A program made the position numbers and the translations under genes. From assembly GCA_958295665.1 (NCBI GenBank), contig OY282558.1, positions 44,702,389 to 44,766,388 of the forward strand: a stretch of DNA of 64,000 nucleotides. The letters run 5' to 3'. The number at the start of each line of letters is the position of its first letter. The stretch's first letter is position 1. Below the pieces are notes generated by a model. It saw only the letters and a program-made list of their open reading frames with translations, was not told the DNA's origin and ran no database searches. Of the stretch, positions 12,633 to 24,232 are shown piece by piece. The DNA is from Tipula vernalis. Lineage: Eukaryota > Arthropoda > Insecta > Diptera > Tipulidae.

Positions 12633-15600
12633 ATGGCGCAACCTGAGCTAACGGTATTGAAAAGATTGCGGTCGAATGTCAAGGGTAGCATCACGCGAAT
12701 GCTTAATTTTGTGCGCGATATTGATCCTGAAGATACCAAGGAGACAATTGATGGATTTAAAATGAGGCTATCGCGAGTTAATGATGCGTTTGAAAAATTT
12801 AATGATATCGAGTCACAGATATTTCATTGCGACGCTACCGAAGCATCACTTTTACAAGAAGTGGAGGAGAGCTATTTCACCATCATCAATGAGTTGAATT
12901 CCTGGATTCGTAAAAGAAGCTTAAGCACCGGTTTTCTGCCTAATTTGAACGAGACGCTTCTTAACACCACTCAAGGTCAGGCGGCTGAAATTAGATTGCC
13001 CAAAATCAATATTCCGGTATTTTCGGGGGCATATATGGAATGGCAGTCATTTTATGATTTATTTTTGACTACTGTTCATTCGAAGGATAATTTAACGGGT
13101 GCACAAAAATTCCAGTATCTTAAAAGTTATCTGCGCGGTGAAGCTGAAGCGCTTCTGAGACACTATAGTATTACCGAAGCCAACTATAGAGAGGCATTTC
13201 AGAAGCTAGTTCAACGATATGACAGAAAACGCCATACTATCAATGCATTTATTAAAACATTTATCGAACAGAATAATTTAACAACAGCTAGCGCCGCATC
13301 CATTCGCAAATTATGGGATACATCCGATGAAGCTATACGGGGATTGAAAGCATTAGGTCCAATTGCTGAAGGGAGAGATCCATGGCTAGTGTATATTTTG
13401 GTTAACAAATTGGATCCTGAAACAAGAAGTTTGTGGGCTCAGTCATCGGTTGAGAAAGATGTTCCCACTTTAAATGATTTGTTCGATTTTTTGTCAAAAC
13501 GGACGGATGCCTTAGAATCCCTTAAACAATCTGTGAGGAAGAATGTTTCAAATCAAGCTCAAAGTACAAAAACATTTGTAACTGTGGAGGTACTAGCGTG
13601 CCCAATTTGCAAAACTGATGACCATAAGCTATTCGACTGCAAGGAATTCAAAGCAATGGATATTGAAAAACGGCGAGAATTAATAAAGGATGAAAAAAGG
13701 TGCTTCAATTGTTTCAACTTCAGTCACAATGTGTATTCGTGCAAGTCTAAAGGTCGCTGTTTGCGATGCAAAAGGAAACATCACACTCTACTGCATACGG
13801 ATGATTTAAATAACAAACTGTGTGATGCAATTGGTAAAGGAAATGAAGTATCTGCATCAACTATCGCGTTAGTAGCAGCAGAAAGCAGCAATGCGTTTCA
13901 ATTATCAACAAGGGCATCTAACGTGGTTCTACCTACTACTATGGTGATGGTAAAGGATATGCACGGCGAGGCTAGAGCATTTCGAGCCCTTTTAGATTCT
14001 TCATCACAAGAATCATTTGTAACCGAAGATTGTGCGCAAAGTCTCGGGTTACGAAGAAGTAATGGAAGGCTTATGATGAAAGGTTTGGGCGAGACAACGC
14101 TCGGCTGGTCCCGAGGAAAACTTCAACTCTCATTGCAAGCATCTTCAAAATGTGCAGAGGAGGAGCTAAAGATTATTGCATATATTGTACCGAAAATAAC
14201 ATACATTAATTCTGAGTTTATTGTAGACAAAGGTGAGCTGCAGGAACTTCGGCATTTAAAGTTAGCGGATCCCAACTTTAACAAAAGGGGCACAATTGAC
14301 ATTCTTTTGGGTACCGAAGTCTACTACAGCGTGACAACTGGAAACAGGATAAACCTAAAAAATGGACTCATTGCCGAGGATACAATTTTTGGTTGGGTGT
14401 TGGCCGGCAGGTGCCTGGAATCTGAAAATTCTGACGTTTCAGCATGCTTCAGCATTATAATGGATGTGGATGAAAGCCTAAGACGATTTTGGGAAATCGA
14501 ATCAATACCGGAGTGTTCAAGGCTAACAAGTGATGAGCAGAAATGCGAAGATTGGTTTGTGTCCACCACAACTAGAAGCCAGGATGGGAAATTTATTATA
14601 AAACTGCCATTTAAAGATGAAATTACGAATTTGGGATCATCAAGGCGAGCAGCAATTACGCGATTACTGGCAATGGAGCGACGTTTTAAGCGAGATTCCA
14701 GATTTTACGAGATGTATAAGGATTTTATGAAGGAATATGAGCAACTAGAGCACTTGAAGGAAATCCCGGCAGATCCGAATACGCAGTTCCAGTACTACCT
14801 GCCGCATCATGGTGTTCTAAAGGATTCTAGCTCCACTACCAAATTAAGAGTAGTGTTCGACGCTTCGTCTAAATCCAACACCAAAACATCCTTGAATAAT
14901 AACCTACTAGTCGGTCCTGTAATACAATCATCGCTTTATGATATAATTTTACGGTTTCGAGAGCATAAATTTGTCTTTACAGGTGACGTTGAGAAAATGT
15001 ATCGACAAATCTGGGTGGCTGACTCTGATACCAGATTTCAAAAAATTGTATGGAGGAATGATGAAAAGCAGAAACTGAAGCATTACCAATTGAAAACGTT
15101 GACATATGGTACCGGGCCTGCATCATTCATAGCAACCAGATGTCTAAAGGAGTTGGCAATACAAAACCAATTGAAATACCCAGCAGCATCGAAAGCGATC
15201 GAAGCGGATATGTATGTTGACGATATCATGACAGGAGCCGACTCTGAGGAAAAATTACTACAGTTGAAGCACGACGTATGCAGCATTTTACAGCAAGCTC
15301 AATTCAATCTTCGAAAGTTATCGTCTAACGTATCAAGAATTTCTGATACTGACAAGCAGAATATTATACACTTCAATGAAAATCCGGAGTCGGCAAAAGT
15401 TTTGGGGCTACTATGGAACGCTTCAGATGACAATTTTTCTTTTCGAGTAAAGCTGGAGCAGCGGAGTATTCACACAAAGAGAACAATGCTTTCAGAGGCC
15501 AGCAGAATCTTTGATCCAATAGGATGGTTAGCACCCGTAATAATACGAGTTAAAATTTTATTTCAAAGCTTGTGGAGAGAACCATTCGATTGGGACGACC

Positions 15601-17759
15601 ACCTATCGGCAGCAATTGAGGAAGAATGGCTTAATTATCGCCAGGATTTATGCAATTTGGACATGGTAGTAATACCGCGATGGATTGGAACAACGGAATC
15701 TGTTCAATTGCATGGATTTTGTGATGCGAGCACAATGGCATACGCGGCAGTTGTTTACGCAAGGGTTTCGACAGTATCCGGTTATAAAATACACATTATT
15801 ACATCGAAAACCAAAGTGGCTCCTATAAAGCAAATCAGTGTGCCAAGATTAGAGCTAATGGGTGCACTAACCCTATCAAAATTGATGAACCATGTCAGAT
15901 GTGCTTTGAAAAGTAATGTGAAGCAAGTTGTTTTATGGACCGATTCGAAAATCGTCTTGGATTGGTTAGCTTCTCACCCACGTCGATGGCCGACATTCAT
16001 AGCCAACAGAACCTCAGCAATTTTGGAGTCTTATAATCGGGAGCAGTGGCGGCATATAAAATCTGAGCAGAACCCAGCAGATTGCGCATCCCGTGGTTTG
16101 AGCGTGAAAGAATTAAGAGAGCATGAATTATGGTGGCACGGTCCAAAATGGTTAAAGGAGGAGATGGCGAGTTGGCCAGTTCAAGCAGATACGTTTGGCA
16201 CTAACGAAGAAGAGAAATTAAATACACAAGTGTTCGCTATTTCCTCGGAGCAATCCGAAACGCTTTCAAGGATTGTAAGCTGCTATTCTAGCTTCTTCAA
16301 AATGAAACGGGTATTGGCATTGGTAATTAAGTATTGCAACTTATGCAGAAAAAGGCGACGAAATGATGGTACAAAACTGAATTCTAAAGATATGGAAGAA
16401 GCAGCAGAACGGTTAATTCGGTTTACCCAAGTCCAGCAGTTCGCAGATGAAATTAAATGCTTGGGATCAAATAAAGAAATTCCTCGAAAAAGCAAAGTGT
16501 TGTCACTTAGACCTTTCCTTGATGAATCTGGTATAATGAGAGTTGGGGGTAGAATAGAAAAAGCTAGCCTATCGTCAGCTGCAAAACATCCGGTAATACT
16601 TCCAACTAATGCATTCCTGACAAAAGCGATATTGCTTGACTTTCATGAAACATTATTTCACGCTGGTTTGGGATTGATGGGATCGATAGTGCGGCATCAA
16701 TTTTGGATCATCCGTGCGAAGGATGCTATTAAAAAAACTATCAGAAATTGCGTTAGATGCATTCGGCAAAAACCTAGTATGTGTCAGCAGTTGATGGGCG
16801 ATTTACCAAAGGCGAGAGTTGTATACAGTCATCCATTTCATTCTGTTGGTGTCGATTACGCAGGGCCGTTCAAGGTCCAAATTGTTAGAAAACGAGGGCA
16901 AATTCCAGTAAAAGCATACATTTGTATTTTTGTATGCCTAAGCATCAAAGCTGTACATATTGAATGCGTCACCAACCTTACTACCGATAATTTTTTGGGA
17001 GCTTTGACAAGATTTGTCAATCGTCGTGGTTTATGCAGCGATATCTATAGTGATAATGGCACTAATTTTGTTGGTGCGAATCGCCAGCTGTCTGAATTAT
17101 ATAAATTCCTTAACAAAAGTTCTAATGAAATCTCCTGTTCTCTTTTAAGAAAAAATATAAATTGGCACTTTAATCCGCCAGGCTCCGCTAGCATGGGAGG
17201 ACTTTGGGAAGCAGCCGTGAAAGCAGTCAAACAGCATTTGTACCGGGTAATGGGTGATACCATATTAACCATTGAGGAATTCAACACGTTAATTTCTGGC
17301 ATTGAGGCTATATTGAACTCAAGGCCATTATATGTATCCAGTTCTGATGACGAAGTGCTTACTCCAGCGCACTTTTTGATTGGCCGTCCAATGGTTATGC
17401 TACCGGAAAAGGAGGTCCAAGATATTTCACCATCCAACCGTTGGGATATTGTCAAAAAGCTTAAGCAGCACTTCTGGCATCGATTTCAAAACGATTATTT
17501 GACAAAACTCAACACTAGAAATAAATGGAAAACCAAATCAGAAAATTTGAAGGAAAATGATATCGTTTTAATCAAAGACGATAGATTACCTGCGGCGCAG
17601 TGGTGTATGGGCAGAATTATTCACGTTAGTCTAGGTGAAGATGGTTTAGTTCGAGTTGTCACTATAAAAACAGTCTCCGGAACTACAACTAAGCATGTAT
17701 CAAAATTGTGTAAACTTCCCGTTTATGTTGAATCGGACGATTCAAGGCGCGCGGAATGA
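12633..17759 (+). CDS. BEL/Pao gag-pol polyprotein, 1708 aa
   Basis: One uninterrupted frame. The ATG at 12633 (MAQPELTVLKRL) is preferred; the frame is open 15 codons further upstream, but only from TTG. Gag helical region: aa 1-310, with RLPKINIPVFSGAYMEW near aa 118. Cys/His knuckles: aa 322-389 (CPICKTDDHKLFDC, CFNCFNFSHNVYSC, CLRCKRKHHTLLH). Protease box: LLDSSSQESFVTE near aa 452, where the family has D-x-G. RT: TGDVEKMYRQIWV near aa 783 and YVDD near aa 860. RNase H: GFCDAST near aa 1029, WTDSK, and NPADCASRG. Integrase: His-Cys zinc region aa 1336-1379, VDYAGPF, SDNGTNF near aa 1473, and a later GGLWEAAVKAVK. The stop TGA at 17757-17759 is the first three bases of the 3' LTR. Apart from the protease substitution it appears functional. 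Confidence 0.95.
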   Translation: MAQPELTVLKRLRSNVKGSITRMLNFVRDIDPEDTKETIDGFKMRLSRVNDAFEKFNDIESQIFHCDATEASLLQEVEESYFTIINELNSWIRKRSLSTGFLPNLNETLLNTTQGQAAEIRLPKINIPVFSGAYMEWQSFYDLFLTTVHSKDNLTGAQKFQYLKSYLRGEAEALLRHYSITEANYREAFQKLVQRYDRKRHTINAFIKTFIEQNNLTTASAASIRKLWDTSDEAIRGLKALGPIAEGRDPWLVYILVNKLDPETRSLWAQSSVEKDVPTLNDLFDFLSKRTDALESLKQSVRKNVSNQAQSTKTFVTVEVLACPICKTDDHKLFDCKEFKAMDIEKRRELIKDEKRCFNCFNFSHNVYSCKSKGRCLRCKRKHHTLLHTDDLNNKLCDAIGKGNEVSASTIALVAAESSNAFQLSTRASNVVLPTTMVMVKDMHGEARAFRALLDSSSQESFVTEDCAQSLGLRRSNGRLMMKGLGETTLGWSRGKLQLSLQASSKCAEEELKIIAYIVPKITYINSEFIVDKGELQELRHLKLADPNFNKRGTIDILLGTEVYYSVTTGNRINLKNGLIAEDTIFGWVLAGRCLESENSDVSACFSIIMDVDESLRRFWEIESIPECSRLTSDEQKCEDWFVSTTTRSQDGKFIIKLPFKDEITNLGSSRRAAITRLLAMERRFKRDSRFYEMYKDFMKEYEQLEHLKEIPADPNTQFQYYLPHHGVLKDSSSTTKLRVVFDASSKSNTKTSLNNNLLVGPVIQSSLYDIILRFREHKFVFTGDVEKMYRQIWVADSDTRFQKIVWRNDEKQKLKHYQLKTLTYGTGPASFIATRCLKELAIQNQLKYPAASKAIEADMYVDDIMTGADSEEKLLQLKHDVCSILQQAQFNLRKLSSNVSRISDTDKQNIIHFNENPESAKVLGLLWNASDDNFSFRVKLEQRSIHTKRTMLSEASRIFDPIGWLAPVIIRVKILFQSLWREPFDWDDHLSAAIEEEWLNYRQDLCNLDMVVIPRWIGTTESVQLHGFCDASTMAYAAVVYARVSTVSGYKIHIITSKTKVAPIKQISVPRLELMGALTLSKLMNHVRCALKSNVKQVVLWTDSKIVLDWLASHPRRWPTFIANRTSAILESYNREQWRHIKSEQNPADCASRGLSVKELREHELWWHGPKWLKEEMASWPVQADTFGTNEEEKLNTQVFAISSEQSETLSRIVSCYSSFFKMKRVLALVIKYCNLCRKRRRNDGTKLNSKDMEEAAERLIRFTQVQQFADEIKCLGSNKEIPRKSKVLSLRPFLDESGIMRVGGRIEKASLSSAAKHPVILPTNAFLTKAILLDFHETLFHAGLGLMGSIVRHQFWIIRAKDAIKKTIRNCVRCIRQKPSMCQQLMGDLPKARVVYSHPFHSVGVDYAGPFKVQIVRKRGQIPVKAYICIFVCLSIKAVHIECVTNLTTDNFLGALTRFVNRRGLCSDIYSDNGTNFVGANRQLSELYKFLNKSSNEISCSLLRKNINWHFNPPGSASMGGLWEAAVKAVKQHLYRVMGDTILTIEEFNTLISGIEAILNSRPLYVSSSDDEVLTPAHFLIGRPMVMLPEKEVQDISPSNRWDIVKKLKQHFWHRFQNDYLTKLNTRNKWKTKSENLKENDIVLIKDDRLPAAQWCMGRIIHVSLGEDGLVRVVTIKTVSGTTTKHVSKLCKLPVYVESDDSRRAE

Positions 17760-18462
17760 AAGATCAGCAATCAAAAGCATCGATTGGGTTGCAGTAATAC
17801 CTAAAAAATAAACAATAAAATCCACAAAGAATCATTCGAATAAATTAAGGAAAACATTATACACTTATCTAATCAATTCATCAGCTGATGTCCAAAACAA
17901 CAATACAAAATTGACAACCATTCAGCTTAATTTGATGAGATTTCCTGTATCCTGTATATATATCTACATAAATTTTCCACTTTGTAGACATACATTTTCC
18001 ATGTTGTAATAGCATAAAGTTTGATTCTGAAACATTATAAATTATGTTTAGCTCAATTAATTTAATTTGCATTATATAATGAATTTTTATTTTTATAATA
18101 TTTACTTACCGTTTTGGAATCGTATTATTGTTGATAGATTTTAAATACTGTTAACTTGACATTTCAATTTATTATTATTGCTACACACACATATTTAATT
18201 AACTTAATTACCATAGATTCTAAAACTTTATTTTACTATAAAATTGTATATACAAAAATGTTGATTGATAGATGGAGGTACTTTAAATTATAGTATGTAA
18301 ATAAATTATGTATTTAGAATTTAGCTGGAAAAAAAAAAGGTAAATTCATTCGAGCTAAAGCAAGCAAACTATTCAGTTTAATTAAAGAAATTATAAAAAA
18401 GCGTATTGTATTTTTTTTGTATACGATATAAGCCGCAAGTGTGATTTGAAGCTGTTCGAACA
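17757..18462 (+). repeat. 3' LTR of BEL/Pao element
   Basis: Same 706-bp sequence as the 5' LTR, including the run of ten A residues near 18329-18338. It supplies the gag-pol stop codon. No strong polypurine tract precedes it; the bases just upstream read GGCGCGCGGAA. Confidence 0.93.
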
Positions 18463-19250
18463 CGAATCTTTATCAGAAAGATTTCTACACAGAGAGAACA
18501 CTTTGTTTGCGGCAACCGAATTTTTTGCCTACCGATTTAAGCAGTTGTAGTAAATGAGATAATATTATTGCGATACTAATAATTTGAGTTGATATACTAT
18601 AAATTGATTAATGATTGTTATAAACCCATTTTTGGTTGTGCTAACTAATAAAAAGTTTCTATAACCTTAATATTAGTATTTCCAACTGAAAAATCGATCG
18701 TGTGAACTAGAAAATCGATCCTGTGTTCAGAATTACCGCAAAATTTAGTTGCGTCAACTGAAAAATAGTTGTCACAACCGAATGATTTTGTTATAAAAGC
18801 CTTGTAGTAACTGATTTTCTCCTTGCACAATAAAAAGTCATTTGTAGTAATGGTAAATAGTGTTTGTTTCTACTGTCTTAAGTTTAGGTTAAATGCGTAC
18901 ATATTTGTTGCTTTTGTTGGTTTCTGTTCCGGTAAACACAATTATAGTATTTCATCTTCGTCTCAAATGACTAATCTGAAATTTTTGTTATTTTTTTTTT
19001 AGTTTTATAAATCAAATATTTATATTTATTTATTTTAAACATTTATAATTTTAATTTTTACGGTAACATTTAAAGTAGTTGAATGTATTAAATTAATAGT
19101 CCCAAATTATAAAATGTTGACCATTAGCAGCCTGACTTATATAAGAAGTGTGATTACATTTTAGTGAATCTATGTCATAAATGTGTTTTGCAATTCAACC
19201 TTATATGCAAAGTAGTGAGTACTAAAATATAATCTCTCAACAAATTGTAA
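18463..19250. other. Non-coding, possibly the end of the TNP2 transposon
   Basis: After the TSD the sequence is AT-rich, with several short AACCGA/AACTGA words at 18500-18790. This could be the 3' end of the TNP2-type transposon whose decayed gene starts at about 19250 on the - strand. A matching inverted end to the right of 25250 was not found. No gene is seen. Confidence 0.35.
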
Positions 19251-19908
19251 ACTAACATAAAACTTTTCAATATACATACTTAATAATAAGTTGTATAAGC
19301 CCAAACATTGGTTCCCCATTCGTATCAACGTCAAAGTAAACCACCATATTTTTCTTCAAAAACAAATTTTTAAATTGTATCCACAAAATTAGTTTCGCGT
19401 TTGTTCGCACTTATATCTTTAATTGGTCCGTGAGTTATGGGAGACTCAAAAATTTCTTTATTGTTAAGGACAAGGTTTGCAATTTTCAGTTGATTTTTAA
19501 TATGCAATGTTTTTAAAATATTGATTCTATTGTTCGAAATATAAGAGGTTTTTTTATATGTTTGATGTTTTGCCTCAAGTATCATTGAACTTATTGCAAC
19601 TATTGGTCCTATTTTTTCCAAAATACTTGCATAATGCAATAAAAAATGAAATTTTGGTTTCAAATTATTTTTTGAGAGTTATATGTATAATGTGTTGTGC
19701 TGGGCAATAATATCTCTTAAGTAATTAAAAGGATTAGAATGAAACAGTTTCCTAAAAATAAGAAGAAGAATTTCTCTTAAAAGTCGAAACAACTCCTACT
19801 CTTTGGATGTCTGGGGTACCAGATCCCCAATGATTATCGAAAAGTGCGTTACTATAACTTTCATTTCTGATGCAGATAATTTAAATTTATTTTTCAAAAA
19901 AGAGGGAG
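19250..19908 (-). pseudogene. TNP2-like transposase relic, C-terminal half
   Basis: Read on the - strand from about 19908: LKNKFKLSASEMK and IIIGDLVPQ, then an RLLREILLLIFRK stretch, KPKFHFLLHYASILEKIGP and LEAKHQTYKK, ending near 19250 with a block reading NMVVYFDVDTNGEPMFG. This order (SASEM, then GDLVP, then KPKFHFLLHY, then EAKH) is that of En/Spm-type TNP2-related proteins common in insects and cnidarians. It has stops and frame changes. It continues the fragment at 24233-25247 and is separated from it by a CR1-like LINE. The family call is from memory of conserved blocks. Confidence 0.65.
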
Positions 19909-20129
19909 AAAAAGTGTGCCTTTGAACTGAATTGACGTTGTTTTTTTTTTTCTTCGCGTATTTGTCAATTTTGAAAAATTTATTATAAATAAATATAAAA
20001 ATCAAAATATTAATAACATTATTTGTATATATATGTATGATCTATAATATTAATTTTAAGTGTTATATGTAAATAATAATTGTGTGTTTTAAATTTTCAA
20101 CTTGTAGTGGTTATTACAAATTTGTAGCA

Positions 20130-21249
20130 ATGGCTCTGTGCTGTGTATGTAATGTTAAAGTATCTGAACACTTTTTTACTTGTGCAGGTGAATGCAATAA
20201 ACTGATTCATTTTGAATGTGCATCGATTAAAAAACCTGTGTTTGATGCCATTTCGGTAATTCCGAATTTTTCTTGGCGATCTGGTATGTGCATTGACGTT
20301 TATAAAATTCTCAAGGAAAAGAATGATCAGATGAGTAATTCTATTGACGCTATATCAGCGTCCTTGTCCTTGATAAATAAAACATCTGCTGCCATTAATA
20401 ATAACGTGGAAAGTTTACTAAAACCAATCCCACCACAACAGTCGTCGTCTGCTAAATTAAAAAAAAAAATCAACACAAACTAATTTGGAATTGGCTTCGC
20501 CAATACGTACAAGATCTAAGAAAAATATTAATAATACCATAACAACGGCTACAACTGCGGTTACATCTTTAACTAATGACGGCGATCATATTCCAGTGGT
20601 TTCCAGTCCTACTAATTTCGGTACTTGTACGACTTTCGCTGAAGTGGTGAAAATTCCTGCCGTTGTGCCTGTTGCAGCATCGAATGCACTTGCTTCTCAC
20701 AGTGGTGCTCCGGATCAACCAAGCAAATACTCAATTGCATCTGTTTTGCCTGTTGCTGCTATGTTGAGTGCTGTGAGTACGTCTGCAAATGCGAACAATA
20801 TTGATATATCGTGCGGTCCAACTGGTAATATAAAATCGTTGCCATCATCACGAACTATCCAAAAGAACATACGAAATTTTAATATTCGTGGCACTAATAC
20901 CTCACCAGATATTTATATTAAAACCATTGCGCCGAAATGTTGGCTTCATTTATCAAGATTCGATACTCTTACAACTGAGGATGATATTGTGGCTCTGGCT
21001 AGCAAATGCTTAGGTCCGAGTGTTTACAAGGCAGTTAAACTAATTCCTAAGGATAAAGATATCCACGAGTTAGAATATGTATGCTTTAAATTGGGGATCA
21101 ACGTGGAGCTTCATGATAAGGCTCTAAATTCGGATGCATGGCCAACCGGTGTATTTATTAGGCCCTTCCATAAGCAAAATTTTCGGACAGGAGCCTCATA
21201 TGTGAAATTCCGGATACCAGCTGCAGTAGTCAACTCTGCCGAAATTTAA
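20130..21249 (+). pseudogene. LINE ORF1 with PHD-like finger, one frameshift
   Basis: The start ATG at 20130 gives MALCCVCNVKVSEHFFTC. The Cys/His spacing (CCVC, then FTCAGEC, then HFEC, later SGMC) resembles a PHD finger, as seen in ORF1 of CR1-clade elements. The frame is lost near 20460-20485, where a run of about 11 A residues lies. The second half (20485-21249) continues in another frame, with a Ser/Thr/Asn-rich linker (SPIRTRSKKN) and an RRM-like C-terminal part containing CWLHLSRFDTLTTEDDI. ORF1 proteins bind LINE RNA. The break is most simply a one-base slip in the homopolymer. Confidence 0.7.
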
Positions 21250-21269
21250 ATAACGCAGGGTCAAAGCAG

Positions 21270-24131
21270 ATGCGTCGGCCCAAAAGTTCTGGACAAATTA
21301 CTTTTACTTCGATGTACTATCACAACGCCTCTAGTATTCGGGGGAAAGCTAAATTATTCTTGCTAACGATTACGATGTGATTATCATATCTGAAACATGG
21401 CTTACTAAAGGGTTTAATTCAGAGGAATATTTCCCACCCAACTACGTCGTCCACAGAAAAGATCGACATGATTTTTGTACCAGCCTTAAAGGTGGGGGTG
21501 TGTTGATTGCTGTTAAGAGTTCGATCCCAAACGAGCTCATTGCATGTCATCCAATTTATGATGTAATTGCTGTTCGGATTAATGTATCCGAGTCATCTAT
21601 CCTCGTGGTGGCTGTATATGTTCCCTCTGGATCTACTCTGGAATATTATATGGGAATTGTTAATTTCATCAGTTCTGCGGTCATGCCATTGGTTCATATT
21701 AAGGAACAACTAATGATTATAGGGGACTTCAATCTTCCCGATATTACTTGGTTTGATGTTGATGGAGTTTTCACATCCTCTTCTTCTGGCCAGAAAGAAT
21801 TAGCAGTTACTGATTATTTTGCTAGCTTAGCAATGATGCAGTTGAACCGGATAAGCAATAGTCGGGGCATATTTCTCGATTTGGTTTATTCAACTGATCT
21901 TATGTTTTCGGAGATTTCACCTTGTGAAGATTTTACTGGATGTTCGAGCGTTTACCACACTCAAATTACCATATATATATTTTTAGAGAATTGCAACACT
22001 ACGTGTACTTCTAGTAATTCTTTGCATTTCGATTTTAGGCGTGCGGACTACGATTCGTTAAACGAATTTCTTGTCGGTTCTATTTGGGACTTTCTCGAGC
22101 GAGATGAAAATTTGAACCATTCTATTTTATTGTTCAACGGGCTGCTCAATACTGGTATTGAAAGGTATGTTCCATCAAATAAAAATGGACCTAGGTTCGT
22201 GAGCCGTGGTACAACAAAGAACTACTACGTCTTGAAAAAAAACGGAATAAGTTCCATTCTTTGTATAAGTTACAGGGCGCTGAGTTTTATTCCAGATTCA
22301 ACTTAGCTCGTAAAGAGTTCAAAACTTTAAATTGGTTCCTTTACAACAACTACATTTTGCAAATAGAAGAGGATCTGACTTCCAACCCAAAAAATTTCTT
22401 GAATTTCATAAATGGTAAAAAGAAGGTTGTTGGGTTTCCTACTCCAATGACCTTTCAGAACTCTTCCGCAAGTCAACCCTCTGATATCGCTAATCTATTT
22501 GCAAAATTTTTTGAGTCCGTCTATGTAGTATCTGGGGATTCTGGTACCAAGCTTATAAATAATCGCGATTGCTCTGATTTTAATTTTTTACAGTTTACTG
22601 AAGCAGAAGTTTATGATAGCTTATCTCAACTTGATAGTAATAAGGGGGCAGGACATGACGGTTTTCCACCTATCCTTATTAAGAATTGTGCAGAGAGTTT
22701 AGCCCATCCACTGACTCTAATCTTTAATAAGAGCCTACGTACTGGGATTTTTCCGGATCCCTGGAAACTGTCTTTCATTCGTCCGATTTTTAAATCTGGC
22801 AGAAGAAGTGATATCAGCAATTATCGCGGAATCGCTATTCTTGCTGCCATACCAAAACTTTTCGAATCAATGGTACATAAATTCTTGTTTTTTCATGCAA
22901 AAATTTTTATTTCTCCTGCTCAACACGGATTTTACACGGGTAGGTCCACGGTTACTAACCTAGTCGGTTTTTGTCAACATTTATATAATAGTTTAGAACA
23001 TAGGCAACAAGTGGATGCTGTTTACACCGATTTTTCGAAGGCTTTCGATAAAATTGATCACTCGATCCTTATCGATAAGCTGGATAAACTAAATTGTTAG
23101 TTTATCTCCATCAGGTGGTTGCATTCGTACCTGTCTGATCGCTACCAATTTGTTAAGATAAATGATTTTAGTTCTCGCTTATTTCGAGTTACCTCTGGAG
23201 TTCCTCAAGGTAGCCACATTGGTCCACTTTTATTCTCATTATTTGTCAATGATGTTGTTGATTGTTTTAAATTCGCAAAATGTTTGCTTTACGCAGATGA
23301 TATGAAGATATTTGCTCCTATTACTGGAGTTTCTGACTGTGTTAAATTACAAGGTGACTTGAGTAACTTTTGCAGTTGGTCATTTAAAAACAAATTATTG
23401 TTGAATGTGGGTAAATGTAGGATTTTATCATTTTCTCGTACACACTCACCTGTTCTTCAGCAATATTTTCTATACAATACCGCTATTGACAGAGTTGAGG
23501 TCATAACCGACTTAGGTGTAACCTTTTCTTATGATCTTACTTTTACCAAACACATTGATTCTGTTATTTCAAAAGCTTATATTATGCTGGGTTTCATTAA
23601 GCGCAATTGTAAAGACTTCTGCGACCCACTCACACTGAAGACTCTCTATGTGTCCTTTGTTCGTTCCATTCTAGAATATGCTTCTCAGATTTGGTCACCA
23701 TTTGATCATTGCCATTCATACAGAATGAGAGCGTTCAAAAACAGTTTCTTTTGTATGCGCTTCGCGGCTTACCTACGGAGCGAGTGCACCAATATGTACT
23801 ACCTCCTTATAATGATCGTTGTAAATTATTAAAATTACAACGATTAGATCACCGACGAGATGTTGCATCCGCTATCTTCGTTCAAGATGTTCTGACTTCC
23901 CGAATAGACTGTGTCGATTTACTGGCTCGTTTCAACTTTTACGCTCCTACACGTTGTTTGCGCCGTCGTCGTTTGTTACATATTGATCCGGTTTCTACAA
24001 ACTTCGCACTCTCAGAACCAGTTTTGAGAATGTCGCGACTCTTTAATTCGGTTTATGACGTTTTCGATTTTAACATGACAAGAAATTCGTTTAGAAATGA
24101 GTTGTTTAGATTTTTGTCTATCATTAAATAA
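21270..24131 (+). pseudogene. CR1-like LINE ORF2: endonuclease and RT, broken
   Basis: The endonuclease covers about 21377-21960, with IISETWL and IIGDFNLPDITWF. RT: GHDGFPPILIKN near 22653, NYRGIAILAAIPKLFE, QHGFYTGRSTVTNL, TDFSKAFDKIDH near 23030, SGVPQGSHIGPLLFSLFVND near 23190-23255 and YADDMKI near 23291. The thumb and C-terminal tail run to 24131. The breaks are: a frame change between the likely start (ATG at 21270) and 21377, one near 22261-22306, an in-frame TAG at 23098-23100, and one near 23709-23830. All catalytic RT residues remain. There is no RNase H. Confidence 0.8.
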
Positions 24132-24232
24132 TTGTTAAATGTTATTTTTGTGCTAAAATATTGTATAATAACTGTTAATCTTTTTTTTTTTTTTTTGCAT
24201 ACAGATTGTATATTTACTGTAGGTTAAATAAA

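Larger units (their letters stand above)
11360..18462 (+). mobile_element. Structurally complete BEL/Pao LTR retrotransposon
   Basis: It is 7.1 kb, with LTRs at 11360-12065 and 17757-18462 flanked by the 5-bp direct repeat CGAAT (11355-11359 and 18463-18467). BEL/Pao integrases typically make a 5-bp duplication. The two LTRs are the same length (706 bp) and I found no mismatch reading them side by side. The internal part is one open gag-pol frame with the order Gag, zinc knuckles, protease, RT, RNase H, integrase. There is no envelope frame. Identical LTRs and an uninterrupted ORF mean a very recent insertion. A primer-binding site starting with TGG is not evident immediately after the left LTR. 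Confidence 0.95.
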
